DNA from: Desulfuromusa kysingii
GTDB taxonomy: Bacteria; Desulfobacterota; Desulfuromonadia; Desulfuromonadales; Geopsychrobacteraceae
Direction: 5' to 3'
Assembly (NCBI RefSeq): GCF_900107645.1
Contig: NZ_FNQN01000003.1
Coordinates: forward strand, 248,001 to 312,000
DNA length: 64,000 nucleotides
Under the pieces are notes generated by a model, which was not told where the DNA came from, did no database searches, and saw only the letters and a list, made by a program, of their open reading frames with translations. Shown here one piece after another: positions 44,744 through 53,055 of the stretch; position 1 is the stretch's first letter; each line of letters opens with the position of its first letter. The position numbers and the translations under genes are program-made.

Positions 44744-46645
44744 ATGGAAACACTGCTTTCACAAATAAAATCTCCGGCCGATCTGAAAAAGCTTGAAAAG
44801 AAACAGCTTTTACAGGTAGCGGCAGAACTCCGAGAACAGATTGTCGCCACTGTTGCTAAAAATGGAGGCCATCTTGGGAGCTCTCTTGGGGTTGTCGAGT
44901 TGACGATTGCACTGCATCGGGTTTTTGATACTCCTCGTGATCACATCATCTGGGATGTTGGTCATCAAGCTTATGCGCATAAATTACTGACCGGGCGGCA
45001 GGATCAGTTTGGATCATTGCGTCAATTCAATGGCATGAGTGGGTTTCCCAAACGTAAAGAGAGTGGGTATGACTCTTTTGGCGTTGGGCACTCCAGTACC
45101 TCAATTTCTGCTGCGTTAGGGATGGCAGCAGGGAGAGATATCTGTGGCGATGATAATAAGGTCGTTGCTGTTATTGGTGATGGTTCATTGACGGCAGGAA
45201 TGGCTTTTGAAGGGCTGAACCACGCAGGGGACTTAAAGAAAAAGTTAGTTGTTATTTTAAATGACAACGAAATGTCGATTTCTCCGAATGTCGGGGCGCT
45301 TTCCTCCTTTCTAAGTCGTAAGATGACCTCTGATACTTTTATCCGCTTTAAAAAAGAGACTGAAAATCTTCTTGGCTATGTCCCTGGGATTGGACGTGAT
45401 CTTGTCAACTTAGCTAAACGTGCCGAGGAATCTCTCAAGAGTTTTATGACTCCGGGGATGCTTTTTGAAGGGTTTGGTTTCGATTACTTTGGCCCCATTG
45501 ACGGTCATAATATTGAGGAACTGGTCGCCACCTTGCGCAATGTTGCCCAGATTAATGGGCCGGTTTTGCTGCATATCTTAACCAAAAAAGGTAAAGGTTA
45601 TGAGCCGGCAGAGCTCAATCCACCCAAGTTTCATGGCGTTGGTCCGTTTGATCCCGCGACCGGGGAGACTAACGGAGGCAAGGCTGGTAGTGCTGTTGCG
45701 TATACGAAAGTCTTTAGTGATACCCTGATCGCTCTAGCTCAGCAGGATGAACGCATTGTTGGTATTACTGCCGCAATGGCCGAAGGGACGGGTCTGAAAA
45801 AGTTTTCGGAGGCTTTCCCCGAGCGATTTTTTGATGTTGGCATCGCAGAACAGCATGCAGTTACTTTTGCCGCCGGATTAGCTTGCCAGGGATTGCGCCC
45901 GGTCGTAGCAATTTACTCAACTTTTATGCAACGTGCTTACGATCAGGTGATTCATGATGTTTGTCTACAAAACCTCCCCGTAACCTTTGCTCTGGATCGT
46001 TGCGGTCTTGTGGGTGCAGACGGTCCAACCCATCACGGTTCTTTTGATCTCTCATTTTTGCGTCATATTCCAAACCTAATTCTCGCAACCCCGAGAAATG
46101 AGGTCGAACTGCAGCGAATTATGAAAACTGCCAGTACGGTAGACGGTCCTTTTGCCTATCGCTATCCGCGAGGTAACGGAGTTGGCTTGCCTTTGCTTGA
46201 TGAAATTGAAGTGCTGGATGTCGGCAGGGGAGAATTGCTCTGTGATGGTTCCGACGGTTTGATTATTGCTGTGGGTGATATGGTGAATGAGGCTCTTATC
46301 GCAGCGCAGAATTTGTCCGAAAGAGGTCTTCATCTTGCAGTTATTGATGCCAGATTCATTAAGCCTCTGGATGCAGATTTGATCCTATCCCAAGTACAAA
46401 AAGCTCCTTTTGTTGTTACTGCAGAAGAAAACTCTCTTCAGGGGGGATTTGGGTCATCTGTTCTCGAATTGATAAGTGACGCTGGGATGACTCTCCCCGT
46501 CGAGCGGATTGGTATTCCCGATCGTTTTATCGGTCAGGGGACCCAAGCTGAATTGAGAACACAGCTTGGACTTAGTTCTGCAGAAATTGTTAAAAGAGTT
46601 TTGCAATTAACCCCAATTGACACCCCTAAAGTCCAGGTAAGCTAG
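44744..46645 (+). CDS. dxs: 1-deoxy-D-xylulose-5-phosphate synthase
   Basis: 633 residues. Thiamine diphosphate enzyme that makes DXP from pyruvate and glyceraldehyde 3-phosphate, the first step of the MEP pathway. Motifs: [33 protein letters not shown] with [13 protein letters not shown] (ThDP binding), [15 protein letters not shown] and [14 protein letters not shown] is also the thiazole precursor used by ThiG in this window, and its ThDP cofactor is the riboswitch ligand, so the two sets are metabolically tied. SD AGGAAAA precedes the start. Confidence 0.97.
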   Translation: METLLSQIKSPADLKKLEKKQLLQVAAELREQIVATVAKNGGHLGSSLGVVELTIALHRVFDTPRDHIIWDVGHQAYAHKLLTGRQDQFGSLRQFNGMSGFPKRKESGYDSFGVGHSSTSISAALGMAAGRDICGDDNKVVAVIGDGSLTAGMAFEGLNHAGDLKKKLVVILNDNEMSISPNVGALSSFLSRKMTSDTFIRFKKETENLLGYVPGIGRDLVNLAKRAEESLKSFMTPGMLFEGFGFDYFGPIDGHNIEELVATLRNVAQINGPVLLHILTKKGKGYEPAELNPPKFHGVGPFDPATGETNGGKAGSAVAYTKVFSDTLIALAQQDERIVGITAAMAEGTGLKKFSEAFPERFFDVGIAEQHAVTFAAGLACQGLRPVVAIYSTFMQRAYDQVIHDVCLQNLPVTFALDRCGLVGADGPTHHGSFDLSFLRHIPNLILATPRNEVELQRIMKTASTVDGPFAYRYPRGNGVGLPLLDEIEVLDVGRGELLCDGSDGLIIAVGDMVNEALIAAQNLSERGLHLAVIDARFIKPLDADLILSQVQKAPFVVTAEENSLQGGFGSSVLELISDAGMTLPVERIGIPDRFIGQGTQAELRTQLGLSSAEIVKRVLQLTPIDTPKVQVS

Positions 46646-46691
46646 ATCCTTATGATTTTTGACAATAGCTATTTCTTCCAAAGGTATTTAA

Positions 46692-47045
46692 ATGTTTGAG
46701 CTGGTTCTCATCGGCTCTCTTGCTGGCTTGGTGATGGGGACGGTTGGTGTGGGGGGTGGCGCACTAATCATTTTCTCCCTCTCCGTTTTTGCAAAGTTTC
46801 CACAGAAATTGGCCCAGGGAACTACCTTGTTTATTGTTGCCGCACCGATCAGTTTATTAGCCGCTCTGCGCTACTATCGTCAGGGTTATGTTGATGTAAA
46901 AGCGGGTTTGGTCGTGATGGTCTGCTTTTTAGTTTTTAGTTTAATCGGTGCTCAATTTGCGACCCAATTACCCAGTGAATTATTGCGAACCATGGTTGGT
47001 ATTATCCTGCTGCTGATGGGGTTGAAGTTAATATTTTTCAGTTGA
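46692..47045 (+). CDS. Half-size TauE/SafE-like membrane protein
   Basis: 117 residues, four hydrophobic segments. It begins ELVLIGSLAGLVMGTVGVGGG, with the glycine motif of TauE/SafE anion exporters, and ends in a paired helix. Full-length members have two such repeats in ~250 residues; this holds only one. It may work as a homodimer, as seen in other half-transporters, or be a remnant. It lies downstream of dxs by 46 bp, which suggests co-transcription. Substrate unknown. Confidence 0.72.
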   Translation: MFELVLIGSLAGLVMGTVGVGGGALIIFSLSVFAKFPQKLAQGTTLFIVAAPISLLAALRYYRQGYVDVKAGLVVMVCFLVFSLIGAQFATQLPSELLRTMVGIILLLMGLKLIFFS

Positions 47046-47079
47046 AGCTCATTTGAGCGTTTTATCTGAGGTTGGATCT

Positions 47080-47484
47080 ATGCAGAAAATACGCGTTTGT
47101 ATCGGCTCCATTGATGGAGAGACCATATCCCCAACGCATATGGGGGATACAGAATGTTTTTATCTCTACGACCTGAGTTTCAATCATGAGCCGGTTTTTG
47201 TCGAAAAACGGGCGAATGTTGCTCAGAATATGCAGCATGATGGTGCTGATAAAATGCAAGCTATCATCACCTTGATTCACGATGTGGACGTCTTGGTTGC
47301 GCGACAGAAAAGCCCGAACTTTGTCAAGATTGCCACGCAAACAAGATACCAACCGGTTGTCGTCAAACATGATAATCTTCAAGATGTTCTTGCTCTGCTA
47401 CAAACTGATTTAGAACAGATATATGCGCATGTCGAGCGCAGGAAAACAGGGGAAGTTTTTGCTACTATCCCCGTTATCGGATGA
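47080..47484 (+). CDS. NifX/NifB-type dinitrogenase cofactor domain-like protein
   Basis: 134 residues from the ATG at 47080 with GAGGT upstream (the TTG at 47053 is less likely). Start IRVCIGSIDGETISPTHMGD, then FYLYDL and EKRANV, with VDVLVARQKSPNFVKI later. This follows the NifX/NafY-like Nitro_FeMo-Co fold of small cofactor-carrier proteins. It lacks any nif neighbour, so it probably serves another metal or cluster role, or only shares the fold. Assignment is moderate. Confidence 0.6.
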   Translation: MQKIRVCIGSIDGETISPTHMGDTECFYLYDLSFNHEPVFVEKRANVAQNMQHDGADKMQAIITLIHDVDVLVARQKSPNFVKIATQTRYQPVVVKHDNLQDVLALLQTDLEQIYAHVERRKTGEVFATIPVIG

Positions 47485-47837
47485 AAATATCTTCACACGG
47501 AAATTCATTTATTGCGGCTTGGATGCAGATCAAAAGCCCTCTATCTTATGATTTTTTCAGTTATATCATAATGTTCTTTTCGCTTTTTCTTCTTAGCATA
47601 TTGTCGGCTTCAGTTTCTTTTTATCCCTTTTCCCCACTGTTCGGTAGCCCGCGAATCTCCTGACTAGTGGATCTTGTTTCATCCCTTTTTTATTCACAAC
47701 CATTCTGGTACTAATATGATTAATGTGGTTATATATCTGAACAGATGATTCTTTTTTCGTTTCTATGTAAACAGAACGTGACATTCTCCTTAATATATTC
47801 TATATGGAGCCGAGAAGAATCAAAGGAGATAACAGAT
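47485..47837. other. Intergenic gap with a promoter but no convincing gene
   Basis: 353 bp. A 60-codon frame at 47481-47663 overlaps the previous stop but has no family match or ribosome site. The right end holds the promoter noted at 47778-47806. The sequence is AT-rich. I see no RNA motif. Confidence 0.5.
47778..47806 (+). promoter_or_regulatory. Possible promoter of the BioD-like/DRTGG gene
   Basis: GTGACA (47778-47783), 17 bases, TATATG (47801-47806), 31 bp before the start. Confidence 0.45.
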
Positions 47838-48932
47838 ATGGCACGTAAAGTGTTCATCGCAGCAACCGGAATGAATAGTGGCAAGACAACGACAAGTCTT
47901 TCATTGATGCATATGGCGAAAAAGAAATATGCCAGGGTCGGTTTTATTAAACCAATTGGCCCCAAGCCTATGCAGTATGAAGGGGTGATTGCCGACAAAG
48001 ATGCAGTTGTTATGGCGCGATATTTTAACCTTGTTGACGATCTACCGCTCATGTCTCCATTTGTCCTCCAGAAAGGGGACACTAAGCGGATTATGGATGG
48101 AATCATCAATAAAGATGAAATCGCCAATAAAATGCTAGACGCGATTGCAGAATTGGACGCTAAAAATGATTTTCTCATTATTGAAGGGGCGGGACATACT
48201 GGGGTCGGTACTCTTTTCGGATGTAATAATGCCAGAATTGCCAGAGAAACGAACGCAACGGTTTTAATGGTGACCGGTGGTGGTTTGGGGAACGTTGTTG
48301 ATACTGCGCAGACTAACTTGGCGTTGTTTCAAAAGGAACGCGCGAAAGTCAAAGCGATACTTGTCAATAAGATTATCGCTGAGAAACGGGATCAAACATT
48401 ACGTTATCTACAGATGGCTTTTGCCGAAGAGGATATTCAAGTTATCGGTGGCTTTAACTATCAGCCGATCCTTGCTAATCCAACCATGCGTCGGATTGCT
48501 GCCGTCCTTGAGGCTAAAATGCGCGCTACTGAAGAGCAGCAGCAGCGCATTGTCCATAATGTTCAGATCGGTGCCGCCTCGGCGCCGCGCGTTGTAGAAT
48601 TGCTGGAGCCCTCGACGTTGATTATCGTCAATCGAAGTCGAGATGAATTGCTGGTCACTCTCTCAAACCTCTATCAACTCGATGAATACCGGCATAAAAT
48701 CGCTGGAATTATTATTCCTGGAATAGGTGAGATCAGCCATATTACTGAGAAAATTATAAACAGTAGTGGTATTCCTTACATTAGAGCTGAACTGACTTCG
48801 TCAAATGTCTTTGAAATTATAAGAGATGACGTCTCGAAATTGACGGCAGAAGACACGCATAAAATTCGTTTAGTTACTGATCTGGCGGAAAAACGCTTTG
48901 ACTTTGAGTCCATTGATGCCTTACTTGATTAA
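47838..48932 (+). CDS. BioD-like P-loop/DRTGG protein (Pta N-terminal type)
   Basis: 364 residues from the ATG at 47838 with AAAGGAGAT upstream. The N-terminal half is a dethiobiotin-synthetase-like P-loop domain: IAATGMNSGKTTTSLSL near 5-22, VGFIKPIG and IEGAGHTGVG. The C-terminal third matches the DRTGG domain. The same two modules form the N-terminal half of long Pta proteins, but here they are a separate gene. Its function is unclear; it may regulate Pta or bind a nucleotide. It is followed by the two GSU3473-like genes. Confidence 0.78.
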   Translation: MARKVFIAATGMNSGKTTTSLSLMHMAKKKYARVGFIKPIGPKPMQYEGVIADKDAVVMARYFNLVDDLPLMSPFVLQKGDTKRIMDGIINKDEIANKMLDAIAELDAKNDFLIIEGAGHTGVGTLFGCNNARIARETNATVLMVTGGGLGNVVDTAQTNLALFQKERAKVKAILVNKIIAEKRDQTLRYLQMAFAEEDIQVIGGFNYQPILANPTMRRIAAVLEAKMRATEEQQQRIVHNVQIGAASAPRVVELLEPSTLIIVNRSRDELLVTLSNLYQLDEYRHKIAGIIIPGIGEISHITEKIINSSGIPYIRAELTSSNVFEIIRDDVSKLTAEDTHKIRLVTDLAEKRFDFESIDALLD

Positions 48933-48970
48933 ATGAGTCACTTCCAACAGAAAACATCTGGAGCATAACC

Positions 48971-49156
48971 ATGTTGATTCGTGTCCGCTATAAAGATGGT
49001 CGTATTGATTTAATACCTTCGAAAAGACTTGAAGAATTGATTGTGATGAGCGATATCGAACAATTTGAACGCTCATCTGGTTGGGTCAAAGCTGGAAAAG
49101 ATCCGATAAGAAGTACGTTGCGTGGCTACTATACGGGTGCTGAACGGAGGGATTAA
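48971..49156 (+). CDS. Small GSU3473-like protein, copy 1
   Basis: 61 residues. It begins MLIRVRYKDGRIDLIPSKRL and ends YYTGAERRD. Key positions shared with the downstream paralogue: Y-x-D-G, LI, F-x-RSSGWV, RST, Y-x-G-x-ERR. I recall this as a small Geobacter family of unknown function (GSU3473 family). No cysteines, no signal. Confidence 0.7.
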   Translation: MLIRVRYKDGRIDLIPSKRLEELIVMSDIEQFERSSGWVKAGKDPIRSTLRGYYTGAERRD

Positions 49157-49253
49157 TTTAATATTAATTCCACGATCTGCTATAAAGCTATCTGATGTGT
49201 TTTTACATCGGGGTTGTTTAGTGTTATCCTTTGTAAAACAAGGGAGATTGCGC

Positions 49254-49445
49254 ATGAGAGAAGTTACAGTTATTTATCAAGATGGTATGATGGATATGGT
49301 CACGCCTACCGTGTTACAACGACTTATTGATACCGATAATATCATTAAATTTCAACGCTCCAGCGGCTGGGTTTATCCAGAGATAGACCAAGTTCGAAGT
49401 ACAACTCCCTCTTGCTATCAGGGAGAAGAGCGCCGTTTGCAATAA
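49254..49445 (+). CDS. Small GSU3473-like protein, copy 2
   Basis: 63 residues from the ATG at 49254 after GGGAG; the frame is open upstream but lacks support. A tandem paralogue of the previous gene, starting MREVTVIYQDGMMDMVTP and ending GEERRLQ. A strong terminator follows. The pair may have diverged in function. Confidence 0.7.
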   Translation: MREVTVIYQDGMMDMVTPTVLQRLIDTDNIIKFQRSSGWVYPEIDQVRSTTPSCYQGEERRLQ

Positions 49446-49475
49446 TAAACCTGACCGCTGATATTTGGAGTTCGG

Positions 49476-49509
49476 AGAGGCTCAACATTTTTATGTTGAG
49501 CCTCTTTTT
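49476..49509. terminator. Terminator after the paralogue pair
   Basis: AGAGGCTCAACAT (49476-49488) pairs with ATGTTGAGCCTCT (49493-49505), then TTTT. It also lies at the end of the opposing DUF3014 gene. Confidence 0.9.
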
Positions 49510-50353
49510 ATTCCGGGTGCAGATTGGTAAGTTTTTGACGATAGCTGTTAAGCAGTTTAAGCATTCTGGTTCGCTGCTCTTGCCCGAGGCGCAGCAATAT
49601 TTTCTGGCCGGCAGAGCGGTTCTCCAGACCAAGGTCAGCGTAGGTGTAAAGTACCGCTGGTTGTGCTAATTGAATCGGATCGGGAGGATTCGGGGTTTCG
49701 ATAAGGTGGTCGATCACATAGACCAGCCGGTCATTAAAATAGGCATTTTTATAACCTAATTGTTCATAAGCTGTTTGAAATAATGGATAAAAATAGGTGT
49801 AAGTTTTAATCGCCTGCTCGGCATCAATAGCTTCCAATGAATGAAGAATAGCACTGTAGCGTTGCTCGTTTCTGCTGCTGGTCTGGGGTGCTTCTTGAGT
49901 CCCTGACACCAGGAACTTTCCTTCTGGCGCTTTGATTGGCAAAAGGGCTCGGGGTAATTTTTTTTCAGGTAAATTGTCAACTGTTGCGACAAATTTTTGA
50001 ATAAAGTTCTCGTTGAAAAATAATTTATTGAGATTGTCTTTGCCGAATAAACCGTTAAGAGCTGTTTTGATGCTCTGATCACTTTTTTGAACCGGTGGGA
50101 GGGCTTCGGGCAGTTGCGGTGCCACAGCTTGTACCTCTGGTGCTTCTTCTGTCACTGCCGGGGAGACTGGTTCCTCTTTTGGTTCAAGCACAGGGTAATG
50201 GACAATCGGTTTTTTTATTGGTTCTGGTGGTAGTACTGGTATGACATTTTGAGTTATCTGTTCCTGAGTTGGTTTACTTTGAAAGTACATATTCAGGCCA
50301 AAAGCGCCGACGACCAGTACTAAAACGAAGATGATCAGATTTGTTCTATTCAT
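49508..50353 (-). CDS. DUF3014 membrane-anchored protein
   Basis: 281 residues from the ATG at 50353 with AGGAG upstream; upstream ATG codons lack a site. N-terminal span (about 5-24), then a Pro/Glu-rich linker (about 30-95) and a C-terminal domain (about 105-275) with FVATVDNLP, YFYPLFQTAYEQLGYKN, FNDRLVYVIDHLIETP and AGQKILLRLG, the DUF3014 pattern. Periplasmic; function unknown. Related proteins occur in many proteobacteria. Confidence 0.82.
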   Translation of the reverse strand: MNRTNLIIFVLVLVVGAFGLNMYFQSKPTQEQITQNVIPVLPPEPIKKPIVHYPVLEPKEEPVSPAVTEEAPEVQAVAPQLPEALPPVQKSDQSIKTALNGLFGKDNLNKLFFNENFIQKFVATVDNLPEKKLPRALLPIKAPEGKFLVSGTQEAPQTSSRNEQRYSAILHSLEAIDAEQAIKTYTYFYPLFQTAYEQLGYKNAYFNDRLVYVIDHLIETPNPPDPIQLAQPAVLYTYADLGLENRSAGQKILLRLGQEQRTRMLKLLNSYRQKLTNLHPE

Positions 50354-50460
50354 TGACTGCTCTCCTATATTAACATTGCTCATCATTATGACGAGTTCCA
50401 TCTATGATTTCCAGCAGTTATTTGATTTAGTAGGGAAAAAGATGCTTCAGTCGAGGTTCT

Positions 50461-51357
50461 ATGCATTTTATTGAAACAGAAGTTAGAAAAAATTTTACAG
50501 ATGATGACGTACATCGCCTCTTTCATGGTCGAGGTCATTGCTTCCCCGGTTATGAGGATTTGTTGATAGATTGGTTCAGCCCGGTCGTATTTATAACCTT
50601 ATATCGCCAGCGTGATGAGCTTTGGTTAACGCAGTTAGCTAATTTGTTACGTTCAATCATTGTTGAAACGGAAGGGATTATTCTACAGGAAAGGTTTCTT
50701 AAGGGGAGTCCCAGTCGGATATTGTCGGGGAGGATACCTGCAGAGGTCAATGCCCTTGAGGCTGGTTTGAAATATCGACTGCGGCTCAATGGATCACAGA
50801 ATATTGGTTTTTTCCCCGATATGTTTCAGGGACGCAGATTGGTAGAGACGCTAGCCGCCAATAAAACAGTCCTTAACCTCTTTGCTTATAGTTGCAGCTT
50901 TTCGGTGGCAGCCATTGCTGCCGGGGCGAAACATGTTGTCAACTTGGATATGAATCGTGGCGCATTGGACTTGGGACGTATCAATCATCAAATCAATGAT
51001 TTAGATCTGCGTAAAGCCAGTTTTATGCCATTGGAGCTGTTCCGCAGTTTTAGTAAGCTGAAGAAACTGGCCCCATTTGACGTTATTATTTGTGACCCAC
51101 CCGCTGACCAGGGGCGTAATTTTCAGCCCCAGCGGGACTGGCCTAAGCTTATTCGTAAATTACCGACATTGAGCCAATCTGGCGGCGATATCTTGATTTG
51201 TGCAAGTAGCCCCCATCTCTTTCCAGGCTATCTGCAGCAGCTCATGTTGGAATTATTTCCTCAGGCTGAATTGTTCAATATCTTGCACGCTGGAGAGGAA
51301 TTTCCTGAATTAGATCAAGAGAAGGGTTTAAGTATTTTGCACTATAAGACGGTATAG
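50461..51357 (+). CDS. RlmI/RlmK-like class I SAM methyltransferase
   Basis: 298 residues. After a ~100-residue N-terminal region comes GFFPDMFQGR, then the SAM-binding LNLFAYSCSFSVAAIAAGA, an acidic D in NLDMNRGALD and the DPP motif (IICDPPADQGR). This resembles 23S rRNA cytosine methyltransferases of the RlmI type. It lacks a C-terminal PUA domain, so the target base is uncertain. GAGGT ribosome site. It stands between the DUF3014 gene (divergent) and the tautomerase. Confidence 0.82.
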   Translation: MHFIETEVRKNFTDDDVHRLFHGRGHCFPGYEDLLIDWFSPVVFITLYRQRDELWLTQLANLLRSIIVETEGIILQERFLKGSPSRILSGRIPAEVNALEAGLKYRLRLNGSQNIGFFPDMFQGRRLVETLAANKTVLNLFAYSCSFSVAAIAAGAKHVVNLDMNRGALDLGRINHQINDLDLRKASFMPLELFRSFSKLKKLAPFDVIICDPPADQGRNFQPQRDWPKLIRKLPTLSQSGGDILICASSPHLFPGYLQQLMLELFPQAELFNILHAGEEFPELDQEKGLSILHYKTV

Positions 51358-51514
51358 TTTTGAGGATACTACCGGGATTTGATTGCTGTCAGACGTCTTT
51401 GTTAAAGACGTCTTCTAACATCCATAAATAAGTACAATTGGACTATTGATTTTTGTTTTGTCAGGCTATACTGAAAATATGCTTTTTATCCTTTATTGAA
51501 AAGGAGGTTGTCAG

Positions 51515-51712
51515 ATGCCAGTTATTACTGTTCGTGTCATTGAAGGAGTCAGTGCCGAAAAAAAAGAGGAGTTGATGGACAGAATTACAACCGTGATGAA
51601 GGAAGTCCTCGGTAAAAATCCTGAAGCGACTCATGTCATTATCGAAGAAGTGGCACCAGAAAATTGGGGAATTCGGGGAAAAACAGTTGCCGCAATTCGT
51701 TCAGGGAAGTAG
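51515..51712 (+). CDS. 4-oxalocrotonate tautomerase family protein
   Basis: 65 residues, starting MPVITVRVIEGVSAEKKEEL. Pro-1 (after Met removal) is the catalytic base of this family. GIRGKT near the end is conserved. The substrate is unknown; small members act on 2-hydroxymuconate or other enols. AAGGAGG site before the ATG. It is followed by a large hairpin. Confidence 0.9.
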   Translation: MPVITVRVIEGVSAEKKEELMDRITTVMKEVLGKNPEATHVIIEEVAPENWGIRGKTVAAIRSGK

Positions 51713-51717
51713 ATGTC

Positions 51718-51777
51718 ATGGTTCCAATGTAAAAAACGGTCGTTTCGACAGGCGACCGTTTTTTACATTGGAACCAT
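51718..51777. terminator. 25-bp perfect inverted repeat, bidirectional terminator
   Basis: Arms 51718-51742 and 51753-51777 are exact inverted copies around a 10-base loop. The inner CGGTCG/CGACCG stem is followed by a run of six T residues on each strand. It lies between the convergent tautomerase and ArsR genes. Longer than ordinary terminators. Confidence 0.85.
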
Positions 51778-51786
51778 AATTAGCTG

Positions 51787-52104
51787 TTAACTACAGATTA
51801 TATTATCACCAAATATGGCCGTCACAATACGTTCCGCTTCGGGCGAAGTGACTTGATAGTAGACTTCAACCCCTTCTCGACGTCCCGTGATAATGTTTTT
51901 GTTTTTTAAAAGCGCAAGGTGCTGTGAAACCGTTGCTTGTGGGAGTGAAAGGCATTCCCATATTTTTTTCACATTACAGGACTGGGACATCAGTCCGGCA
52001 ACAATTTTTAGTCTGATGGGGTGACCAAGTACTTTCAGGATTTCTGATTCGCGATCAAAATCCAGGTGAACGTCGAATGGTAATGTGTCGTGTGGCGTGG
52101 TCAT
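51787..52104 (-). CDS. ArsR-family transcription regulator
   Basis: 105 residues. Winged HTH with ILKVLGHPIRLKIVAGLM, then SLPQATVSQHLALLKN (recognition helix) and the wing GRREGVEVYYQV. Cysteines at 43, 50 and 104 could bind a metal or react with sulfur or oxidants, but they do not form the usual ELCVCDL motif. Its target is unknown. It has a promoter at 52138-52166 and is divergent from the DUF3108 gene. Confidence 0.85.
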   Translation of the reverse strand: MTTPHDTLPFDVHLDFDRESEILKVLGHPIRLKIVAGLMSQSCNVKKIWECLSLPQATVSQHLALLKNKNIITGRREGVEVYYQVTSPEAERIVTAIFGDNIICS

Positions 52105-52137
52105 ATTGGTCTCCTCAAGTATATTTTGAATCTTTGG

Positions 52138-52166
52138 ATATTAATGGTAAGAAGTTTATTCGTCAA
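52138..52166 (-). promoter_or_regulatory. Promoter of the ArsR-family gene
   Basis: Minus strand TTGACG (52166-52161), 17 bases, TAATAT (52143-52138). Confidence 0.55.
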
Positions 52167-52236
52167 GAAAGGAATGTTTTATCTTGGCTAAACTCATAAA
52201 AAATAGTTTTAATTAGAATTGATTTGGAGTTTTAGT

Positions 52237-53043
52237 ATGAAAAATTTGGCTAAAATGTCCCTTTTTTGGCTTTTGCTGCTCATGTTGCCAACTTTTTCAT
52301 ATTCCAGTGACGTTCCAACGCATCATCCTGTTGATTCTCTTCTCGGGGAACATTTTGTTTACGACATATCTTTCCTTTGGTTTGATCACCTCGCTGAAGG
52401 TTCAATCCAACTGACTCAAGGAGATCAACCCGGGACTTATCTTGTGGTTATGCAGGCGAAGACTTTGGGGGCAGCAGCATTCTTTACCCGACACCGCATT
52501 GAAAAATATCAAACCTTGATGAAAATAGGTCCTTCGGGGCTATTGCGTCCTCTATGGCATAGTTCTCATACCATTCGTGGGCAAGGAGAGTCACGCAGTG
52601 AAAAAATTACTAAAAAAACCTTCGATTATGTTTCCGGAAGGGTTAGATATGAAAAAATTAAAAACCATAAAACTTATACCGACCAGTTTTTTACGATGGA
52701 TAAAGGACAACCCCTTTATGATATTTTAAGTGCATTATATAATTTGCGTCTTGGTTTTTATGGTCAGCCCGGAGAAGAAACTATCCATATCCCCACTTTT
52801 CATCGTAAAGGGACTCAAGATATTGTTGTTGAGCCCTTGCGAGGATTAACTTCTCGAGATCTGAAATATTTTTCAAGGGATTCTATCAGGGGGCGGGTTC
52901 TGGTTGATCCATCGGTCTTTGGCACCAAAGGACGCGATATTTTTGTCTCTTTTGATGCTAAGATGCGACCAGACAAAGGGATTATCAAGGATGTTATCGG
53001 TTTGGGAGATGTTCGCGGAAAGTTACGTACTCGTGTGAATTGA
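52237..53043 (+). CDS. DUF3108 periplasmic protein
   Basis: 268 residues from the ATG at 52237 with TTTGGAG upstream. Signal peptide (about 1-24, SYSSD). The mature part begins LLGEHFVYDISFLWFDHLAEG, with a repeated strand pattern up to DVIGLGDVRGKL, typical of DUF3108, a family with a beta-barrel-like fold in the periplasm. The exact function is unknown. It is followed by the pyrophosphatase gene 12 bp later. Confidence 0.82.
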   Translation: MKNLAKMSLFWLLLLMLPTFSYSSDVPTHHPVDSLLGEHFVYDISFLWFDHLAEGSIQLTQGDQPGTYLVVMQAKTLGAAAFFTRHRIEKYQTLMKIGPSGLLRPLWHSSHTIRGQGESRSEKITKKTFDYVSGRVRYEKIKNHKTYTDQFFTMDKGQPLYDILSALYNLRLGFYGQPGEETIHIPTFHRKGTQDIVVEPLRGLTSRDLKYFSRDSIRGRVLVDPSVFGTKGRDIFVSFDAKMRPDKGIIKDVIGLGDVRGKLRTRVN

Positions 53044-53055
53044 AGGGAGAATAGG

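Noticed and set aside
47080-47484. Nitrogen fixation cluster
   Set aside because: Only a NifX-like fold is present; no nif structural or assembly genes are in the window.
47481-47663. 60-codon frame overlapping the end of the NifX-like gene
   Set aside because: No ribosome site and low-complexity aromatic composition; not supported as a gene.
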